The position numbers and the translations under genes were made by a program. Source: Pseudoalteromonas sp. OOF1S-7 (GTDB taxonomy: Bacteria > Pseudomonadota > Gammaproteobacteria > Enterobacterales > Alteromonadaceae). Taken from it: a DNA stretch of 64,000 nt. Location: NCBI RefSeq assembly GCF_022347765.1, contig NZ_JAKRFZ010000010.1:159238-223237 (forward strand), read 5' to 3'. Of this stretch, positions 58,504-64,000 are shown piece by piece. The notes beneath the pieces are model-generated. The model was given only the letters and a program-made list of their open reading frames with translations, did not search any database and was not told the origin of the DNA. How positions within the stretch are numbered: the stretch's first letter is position 1; every line of letters starts with the position of its first letter.

Positions 58504-61494
58504 TTGATGCTGGTACTCAGTCTGCCTGGCTTTTTGCTGATCCTGGCCCTGTTGTTCGCGCAGCGTAGTAATATGCTGCAACTGCAGGAACAACAAGCCC
58601 TGATGTATGCCAATCAGGTTGCAACGCTGCAACATGCTGAAGTGGCTGCCACACGCCGACTACTGCAACAACTGGCCTACCAGCCCGACAATCTGCAACA
58701 CCACAATGGTCGCTGCCCGCAACTGCTGTCTAATGCACAGCATCTGTCGCCCAGCTTTGCCAACTTTGGCCTGGCCACACCAGATGGTAACGTCACTTGC
58801 TCTTTGTCTAAGATATCGGGGCCGATCTCCATTGCCGATCGCCCCTATTTTCAACAGGCCATTGATGAAGGCACCTTTAGTATTGGTGAATATCAACACG
58901 ACAGAAGCATCAATAGCGCCACACTGAACTTTGCTCACCCGGTTTATCAGAATGGCCAGCTCACTATGGTGATCATAGCCGTTAAACGCTTATCACACTG
59001 GAGTCGCTCACTGTCCAGGCTCACGCTGCCCCAGGGCACCCGTGTGATGATTGCCGATCATACCCGTGCCATAGTCGCCGAATACCCATACAGCACTGAG
59101 CCACTGGGCAGAGCTGTCAACGAAGACTGGCCAGATGACCTGAACGAACAGGCTGCGCTGCTTAACGATGTCAACGGTCATCACTATGTGTATATTCGTC
59201 TGCCCTTGCTGGCCGCACGCGGTGAACTGAGCATCTATTTTGCTTTCCCTTTTGAAGCCGCCTGGCAGCAAACTCAGCGTCACTTTGCCTTGGTTTTAAG
59301 CAGCTTTTTTATCTTATTATGCCTGCTTATCTGGCTGGCGCGTTATCGTCTGCACAAAACCCTGCTGCAACCGCTGACCCAGTTCAGACAAGCCATTGCG
59401 GCACTGGCACAGGGACGTACGCTGGATCTCACCCGCCACACCATGCCACAGGAATTGGCTGTGCTGGGTGAGCACTTTGAAAACATGGCCAGCGTGCGCC
59501 TGCAAACTGAGCAACAGTTAACCCATAAGCACACTGAACTGCAAACTCTGCTGTCGGCATTACCCGACAGCTATCTGCGCGTCGATGCACAAGGGCAGGT
59601 GCTTGCCAAACACGGCAACCTGGTGCAACAGGGCAATACGCTGAGCGAACTGTTTCCACATCATATTCATAAACGGCTCCGGGTTGCGCTGACACTGCTT
59701 AAGGAACAGCCCCAGCTGCTGCTGGAATATACCCAGGGCGAGCAACAGCAAGGCTATGAAGTGCGCGTTCAGGGTATGCGCCATGGCGAAGAAGCCGTGA
59801 TAGTGATCCGCGATATCAGCCACCGTAAGCGTCAGGAAGAAGCACTCAACCTGGCTGCTCTGGTGTACAACAATTCCAGTGAAGGCATGGTCATTACCGA
59901 TGCCCACGGCTATATCCTGGATGTTAATCGTGCGTTTGTTGAAGTGACCGGATTCAGTGCGCAGGAGGCTGTTGGAAAAACCACCGCCATCCTGAACTCA
60001 GGAAAACACGACCGCGCCTTTTACCGCCAGATGTGGCATGCACTCAATGACACCGGACGCTGGCAGGGCGAGATAGTCAACCAACGCAAAAATGGCGAAC
60101 TGTATACCGAATGGTTGACCATAGACACGGTCTATGACGAACAAGCCGCCCCTTATCGCAGAGTCGCTATTTTCACCGATATTACCGATAATAAACTGAA
60201 AGATGAGCAACTTTGGCGACAAAGCCACTATGATTCACTGACCGATCTGCCCAATCGTACTAGTCTGAAAAAGCACCTTAATACATTGCTTGAGGCGCCT
60301 GATACACCACTGGCCATCCTGCTGCTGGATCTCGATCACTTTAAGGACATTAACGACACCTTAGGTCATTATTATGGCGATCAACTACTGGCCCAGGTTG
60401 CCAAAGCACTGCAATCTCTGGAGCAGCCCGGCCTGACTTTATCGCGGATCGGTGGCGATGAGTTTGTCATTATCTGCGAACACTGCCGCACTGAAGCCCA
60501 TGCTATCACACTGGCAGAGCGTGTCCTGAGCGTATTTAAGCAAGATTTTATTCTGGAAGGTGAACACTGTCAGATAGGCGCCAGTATTGGCATAGCACTC
60601 AGCCCCAGAGATGGCGATAGCAGTGAGTTGTTACTGAAGGCCGCCGATCAGGCCATGTACCGGGCTAAAAGCCTCGGCCGCAACGGCTATGCCTGTTTCG
60701 ACTCAACCCTGCGCCAACAGAGCGAACAGCGCCTGCTCATGCTCAGAGACATGCGCCAGGCATTAACCGACGCACAATTTGTGATGTACTATCAGCCGAT
60801 AGTGACCATGCAAACCCGGCAGATCCACAAAGCCGAAGCCCTGATCCGCTGGCAGCACCCGGACAAGGGGATGATCAGCCCGGGCCACTTTATACCCCTT
60901 GCTGAGGAAACCCAGCTGATCCATCAACTGGGAGAGTTTGCCTTCCAGCAAACCCTGCAAACACTCAGCCGCCTGCAACAGCAACATGGCGCATTTCAGA
61001 TCAGCCTGAACGTGTCACCGGTACAGTTTAACGCCAAGCATACCAGCTTGCTGACGTGGCAGGCACAGCTCAACGACGCCAATTTGCAACCCGAAGACGT
61101 GGTCATTGAAATCACTGAAGGCTTAATGATGCAAGGGGAAGGGCGCAGCCAGGCGCGTCTTGGCCAGCTGATCCAGCAGGGGTTTTCGATTGCGCTGGAT
61201 GATTTTGGTACCGGTTACTCCTCCCTTGCCTATCTTAAGCAAATGGACACCGACTTTATCAAGATAGATAAACGCTTTGTCGATGGCATTGAGCATAACG
61301 AAGACGATCTGGTCCTGTGCGAAACCATGATCATGATGGCACACCAGTTGGGACTCAAAGTGATTGCAGAGGGAATAGAAACCGCCACGCAACATGAGCT
61401 GCTCAAACAAGCTGGGTGTGATTATGGTCAGGGATATTTTTATGCCAAGCCTGCGCCCTTGGCTGAGTTAGAAACACTATTGAAAGGTTTATAA
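58504..61494 (+). CDS. Membrane PAS-GGDEF-EAL c-di-GMP signalling protein
   Basis: A protein of about 996 residues with a first membrane helix (LVLSLPGFLLILALLFAQ), a periplasmic Cache-like domain (about 30-260), a second helix (FFILLCLLIWLAR, about 265-282), a HAMP-like stretch, two PAS regions (the clear one at about 450-565 from VYNNSSEGMVITDAHG), GGDEF (about 575-735) and EAL (about 755-990). The GGDEF active site RIGGDEF and the EAL residues EALIRW, SLNVSP, DDFGTGYSSL and EGIET are intact, so both synthesis and breakdown of c-di-GMP are possible. The start is uncertain: TTG 58504 or ATG 58507 lack a ribosome site, and the frame is open upstream through IKQRFYR with no ATG, GTG or TTG. 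Confidence 0.88.
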   Translation: MMLVLSLPGFLLILALLFAQRSNMLQLQEQQALMYANQVATLQHAEVAATRRLLQQLAYQPDNLQHHNGRCPQLLSNAQHLSPSFANFGLATPDGNVTCSLSKISGPISIADRPYFQQAIDEGTFSIGEYQHDRSINSATLNFAHPVYQNGQLTMVIIAVKRLSHWSRSLSRLTLPQGTRVMIADHTRAIVAEYPYSTEPLGRAVNEDWPDDLNEQAALLNDVNGHHYVYIRLPLLAARGELSIYFAFPFEAAWQQTQRHFALVLSSFFILLCLLIWLARYRLHKTLLQPLTQFRQAIAALAQGRTLDLTRHTMPQELAVLGEHFENMASVRLQTEQQLTHKHTELQTLLSALPDSYLRVDAQGQVLAKHGNLVQQGNTLSELFPHHIHKRLRVALTLLKEQPQLLLEYTQGEQQQGYEVRVQGMRHGEEAVIVIRDISHRKRQEEALNLAALVYNNSSEGMVITDAHGYILDVNRAFVEVTGFSAQEAVGKTTAILNSGKHDRAFYRQMWHALNDTGRWQGEIVNQRKNGELYTEWLTIDTVYDEQAAPYRRVAIFTDITDNKLKDEQLWRQSHYDSLTDLPNRTSLKKHLNTLLEAPDTPLAILLLDLDHFKDINDTLGHYYGDQLLAQVAKALQSLEQPGLTLSRIGGDEFVIICEHCRTEAHAITLAERVLSVFKQDFILEGEHCQIGASIGIALSPRDGDSSELLLKAADQAMYRAKSLGRNGYACFDSTLRQQSEQRLLMLRDMRQALTDAQFVMYYQPIVTMQTRQIHKAEALIRWQHPDKGMISPGHFIPLAEETQLIHQLGEFAFQQTLQTLSRLQQQHGAFQISLNVSPVQFNAKHTSLLTWQAQLNDANLQPEDVVIEITEGLMMQGEGRSQARLGQLIQQGFSIALDDFGTGYSSLAYLKQMDTDFIKIDKRFVDGIEHNEDDLVLCETMIMMAHQLGLKVIAEGIETATQHELLKQAGCDYGQGYFYAKPAPLAELETLLKGL

Positions 61495-61753
61495 ATTGAA
61501 CGTCTGTCAGGGCATAATATCAAAGTCTTATCGGCTACAAACACCCTTGATATCGTCAACCTGATTAAGTGTACTCTGCTATTATGAAAGAGTTTTACGA
61601 TAATTTTATAAACAAAAATGAAGCGGATATACGCCGAAGTACGACATTTTCTGCAAGCAGAGCCCGATTTAAGACGTGGATATTGAACTCTGTTTGCCCG
61701 TATGCCATAAACGCAAAACACCGCTTTTAGAGGGTTACATATACTGAAACGGC

Positions 61754-62074
61754 TTATCTGAGCCAGACATTAATAGCAAGCTGGTGTGAGAACCAAAAAT
61801 TAACAGGCACTTGTTTATCATCATAATATGAAACATCGACAGGAAGACCGGCTACCTTGGCAGTTAGCAAAGCGGAATACTTTTCCTGTCCGCCTGGTTG
61901 CGTTAAATCGAAGCAGAGTGAGGGGGAGTCTGCCTCTACGGTGAAGCAGGCGTACTGGGAAAACCCGCCACCATAGGTTCTTAACGCTTTGACTTTGGTA
62001 TGCCAGTGCCAAACTTCACCAGCACTAGCGTTGAAAGCAGACAGTGCTGTTAGCAGTAACAATATTTTTTTCAT
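61754..62074 (-). CDS. Small secreted protein of unknown function
   Basis: A 106-residue ORF with a clear signal peptide (MKKILLLLTALSAFNASAGE, cleavage near residue 18). The mature part contains two cysteines (YACFTVEAD and SPSLCFDL) that may form a disulfide and several Trp/His near the start (EVWHWHTKV). I do not recognise the family. It stands alone, convergent with the GGDEF/EAL gene. The 259-bp interval 61495-61753 has only a 48-codon plus-strand ORF (61584-61730) of doubtful status. Confidence 0.7.
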   Translation of the reverse strand: MKKILLLLTALSAFNASAGEVWHWHTKVKALRTYGGGFSQYACFTVEADSPSLCFDLTQPGGQEKYSALLTAKVAGLPVDVSYYDDKQVPVNFWFSHQLAINVWLR

Positions 62075-62213
62075 ATTTGATCCAATAGTTAGAAGTGACG
62101 AAATAATCTCAATGCAGATTGTACCTGATATTAATAAATTAGAGTAATGCAGGAAAAATTAAAACTTCATTGCTGCCTTAAAGCAGCTCATGACATCCAC
62201 AAACTAGACAAAC

Positions 62214-62240
62214 AAAAAAGGCCACTGCTTGGCTGTGGCC
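62214..62240 (-). terminator. Intrinsic terminator after the REP-associated transposase gene
   Basis: Stem GGCCAC/GTGGCC with a 9-nt loop, followed by TTTTTTG on the minus strand, 20 bp after the transposase stop. Confidence 0.78.
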
Positions 62241-62260
62241 CAATAAGATCTGATGATCTT

Positions 62261-62815
62261 TTACTTAGTTTTTAAGTGACACCCACTCCAATATATGCAG
62301 GACATAGCATACAGTCCACACGCCAATTTTAGGTGGCTGTCCATGTAACTCCTTTGTTCATTAGCTTTGCGGGCAATGTCTTCATTAAGCACCCGCATAA
62401 ACCAGCAGATGCTCGCTAGCCGGAGTCTGAATTCAGCGATATCAGCTGCCAGCATGCTGTACTCGGATGCACTCAGCTCATCACCACAAATGAACTTGTG
62501 CGTCAGCCAGTTGCCCTTAAACAACTTATGCCAGCGAAGCACTATCGCTTTATCTGATAACCTTTGTGCTTTCTTATCATCCACATACAACACAATATGC
62601 GTATGATTGCTCATAACCGCATAGCCACACACATCAATGCAAAACACCTTCGCAAGGGTCAGTAATTTTTCCTCAACCCAGTCTCGCCGATGTTCATAAG
62701 ACTTGCCCGTGACGCGGTCGTTGCCGCACAGAAATGCCCGACGAACACACCGGGATATGCAGTGGTAGTACTTAGTGTCTGATAAGCTGACCTGTCTCTT
62801 CCTTGCCATTGGCAT
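62261..62815 (-). pseudogene. REP-associated tyrosine transposase (RAYT, Y1 HUH family), C-terminally truncated
   Basis: The first 150 or so residues are typical RAYT: MARKRQVSLSDTKYYHCISR, CVRRAFLCGNDRVTGKSYEH, the HUH motif in VMSNHTHIVLYVDD and FMRVLNEDIARKAN. Intact members have about 320 residues and continue with a GRFWEGRFKSQALLDE-like segment. Here that part is replaced after NEQ by SYMDSHLKLACGLYAM and CIYWSG, encoded by a 49-bp sequence that is repeated upstream of the gene. The 184-residue product is therefore probably inactive. Confidence 0.8.
62310..62358. repeat. 49-bp direct repeat, copy 1
   Basis: Matches 62863-62911 with three mismatches; shared core CACGCCAATTTTAGGTGGCT and TGTCCATGTAACT. 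This copy lies inside the altered C-terminus of the RAYT gene. Confidence 0.92.
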
Positions 62816-62862
62816 AATTTGTCACCCTCAATCCATTGAGTATTACCTAAAGGTAGACGGCG

Positions 62863-62911
62863 TACAGTCTGCACGCCAATTTTAGGTGGCTGTCCATGTA
62901 ACTACTTTGTT
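62863..62911. repeat. 49-bp direct repeat, copy 2
   Basis: Second copy, same orientation, 48 bp upstream of the RAYT start. It joins directly to the detached EAL fragment at CTTTGTTGACGGC, so the two copies mark both rearrangement borders. Confidence 0.92.
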
Positions 62912-63124
62912 GACGGCATAGAACACAACGAAGATGACCTGGTGCTGTGTGAAACCATGATCATGATGGCACACCAGCTGGGGCTCAAAGTGATTGCTGA
63001 GGGAATAGAAACCGCCACGCAACATGAACTACTCAAACAGGCAGGTTGTGACTTTGGCCAGGGCTACTTTTATGCCAAACCTATAAGTCAGGCAGATTTA
63101 GTAGAAAAGTCACAGCAACGATAA
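62906..63124 (+). pseudogene. Detached C-terminal EAL-domain fragment
   Basis: 72 codons beginning FVDGIEHNEDDLVLCET and ending in a stop at 63122-63124. They are nearly identical in protein to residues about 925-983 of the intact GGDEF/EAL protein, with many silent base differences, and diverge only in the last dozen residues (PISQADLVEKSQQR). EGIETATQHELLKQAG is shared. There is no start or upstream domain: the sequence begins at the border of the 49-bp repeat. It is a remnant of a tandem paralogue or an old partial duplication. Confidence 0.9.
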
Positions 63125-63280
63125 AAAGGCACGACTGTGACTCACTTTAAAGCGTGTCCGTAAGAACGAATGAGGAAGGGGTATGAGTGCGCGTAGTCGT
63201 GCAACACAGCCAAAGTAAGGGATTTAATTGACAGCAAGCCCGACAAAGCTCAACCACGCGCGGGATCTCATCCATAAAAC

Positions 63281-63319
63281 ATTGTGGACTGTTCACCGCC
63301 ATGAAGCACAGTCCACAAT
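63281..63319. repeat. Perfect 12-bp inverted repeat
   Basis: ATTGTGGACTGT (63281-63292) and ACAGTCCACAAT (63308-63319) with a 15-nt loop. There is no T-run after it. The surrounding 63125-63380 has no credible gene. It could be an RNA stem, a protein site or part of a lost element. Confidence 0.85.
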
Positions 63320-63384
63320 CTGACGATAGAGCGAGACATCACACACCCGCTCTGTGACAGTAGTTGTACTAGCTCAGACTTGAC

Positions 63385-63420
63385 CTGACAGTTACCCGTT
63401 TTTCAATCGGTGACTGTCAG
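63385..63420. repeat. Terminal hairpin-like end of the IS481-type element
   Basis: CTGACAGT (63385-63392) and ACTGTCAG (63413-63420) form an inverted pair just downstream of the transposase stop, as expected near the right end of an IS481-family element. The exact border is not resolved. Confidence 0.5.
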
Positions 63421-63421
63421 C

Positions 63422-63875
63422 TTAGATTTGGGCTAAATTCTTTTCAACCCAGATCGATTTTCCATCTAATAATGTTTCAAGCGGCGTTCTTCCGCAGCAT
63501 TTTTTACCTTGATGAGTTCGGTCATTATTGTAGTAATTTATCCACTCGTCCAGGTCCTTTTGGAGCTCTTCCAGAGAGCTGTACAATTTTTTGCGAAATG
63601 TCACTTGGTAAAACTCTTGAAGTATCGTTTTGTGGAAGCGTTCGCAGATACCGTTTGTCTGCGGCGACATCGCTTTGGTTTTAGTATGGTCTATGTCGTT
63701 GATCGCTAGGTAAAGCTGATAGTCATGGTGCTCAACCTTACCGCAGTACTCAGTTCCCCGGTCTGTGAGGATCCTTAGCATAGGCAGCTCGTGCTGCTCA
63801 AAGTAGGGTAAAACTCTATCATTCAGTAGATCTGCTGCTGTGATCGGTGTTTTAGTGGTGTAGAGCTTTGCAAAA
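63422..63875 (-). pseudogene. IS481-type transposase, C-terminal part, interrupted
   Basis: The integrase catalytic core is recognisable: FAKLYTTKTPITAADLLND, ILTDRGTEYCG (second Asp of DDE), MSPQTNGICERFHKTIL (Glu) and YYNNDRTHQGKKCCGRTPLE. From FAKLYTTK on it reads like intact IS481-group enzymes. The preceding residues in the open frame (SRLTQNYEHPP) are foreign and come from the end of an IS256-like element joined at about 63875/63876. The N-terminal half and first Asp are absent from the window. Confidence 0.8.
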
Positions 63876-64000
63876 GGAGGGTGTTCATAATTCTGTGTCA
63901 GCCTACTGAGCTCAAAGCTCGATGTAGTCATCCAAGCGCCCTGGAAAGTGGATGGCCATCTGTGATAGCGTGAGATTCCAGTTCTGGATAGGATGCGTCC
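63876..64000 (-). mobile_element. End of an IS256-type insertion sequence (continues beyond the window)
   Basis: Plus-strand GGAGGGTGTTCATAATTCTG then TGTCAG (from 63876) looks like an IS256-family terminal inverted repeat. On the minus strand the C-terminus of a mutator-type transposase is readable at 63912-64000: THPIQNWNLTLSQMAIHFPG then RLDDYIEL and TGA, typical of the family's end. The element appears inserted in the IS481 transposase gene. Only about 125 bp are in view, so the family call is tentative. Confidence 0.6.

Noticed and set aside
61584..61730. 48-codon plus-strand ORF downstream of the GGDEF/EAL gene
   Set aside because: No ribosome site, no recognisable motif and an ordinary chance length for this base composition; kept only as a note.
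63281..63319. Integron attC site
   Set aside because: It lacks the R/L box core sites and cassette arrangement; the stem is simple and uninterrupted.

Overview
The window is chromosomal DNA of a marine gammaproteobacterium, most likely Pseudoalteromonas or a close Alteromonadales relative. Supporting signs are a complete dcw cell-division cluster ending in lpxC, secA and a divergent dciA, a NagP-type GlcNAc transporter and a GH20 hexosaminidase that share one operator, and an rfaH-controlled polysaccharide locus. No similarity search was possible, so the genus is inferred. Almost every gene lies on the minus strand.

Positions 1-27 kb hold a surface-polysaccharide (capsule or O-antigen) locus. 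In transcription order it starts near 26.9 kb with a large SLBB outer-membrane exporter and a Wzz-like regulator. Next come rmlB, rmlA, a DegT/DnrJ aminotransferase, an ATP-grasp/HAD fusion, a pyruvyltransferase with a G9 tract, wzx, a GT2, wzy, a GT4 and a TupA-like ATP-grasp protein. A WbaP/WcaJ-type initiating transferase with a GT2, then ugd and rfaH, follow. Just downstream of rfaH is a JUMPstart/ops element that leads into wza-wzb-wzc and an overlapping neuA-neuB-neuC-hisF-like set, which runs off the left edge. The locus therefore has two export/co-polymerase sets and predicts a sialic acid-type sugar, a uronic acid (UDP-GlcA) and a dTDP-amino-deoxysugar, possibly with pyruvyl and amide decorations.

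Positions 27-36.7 kb are mixed. They hold a DUF481 beta-barrel protein, an MscS channel, tRNA-His, a small peptide gene that looks like a RiPP precursor with a duplicated leader segment, a MITE-like repeat, the chitin/GlcNAc pair nagP and hexosaminidase, an M13 peptidase lipoprotein and mutT.

Positions 36.7-58.2 kb are conserved housekeeping DNA: secA, dciA (plus strand), lpxC, and then (in transcription order from 58 kb) mraZ-rsmH-ftsL-ftsI-murE-murF-mraY-murD-ftsW-murG-murC-ddlB-ftsQ-ftsA-ftsZ. The mraZ promoter has 10-bp-periodic GTGGG boxes, and an inverted copy of this motif faces the divergent c-di-GMP gene.

Positions 58.5-64 kb are a decaying right edge. They hold a PAS-GGDEF-EAL membrane protein, a small secreted protein, a truncated REP-associated tyrosine transposase bracketed by 49-bp direct repeats, a detached C-terminal EAL fragment, and an IS481-like transposase remnant interrupted by the end of an IS256-like element.
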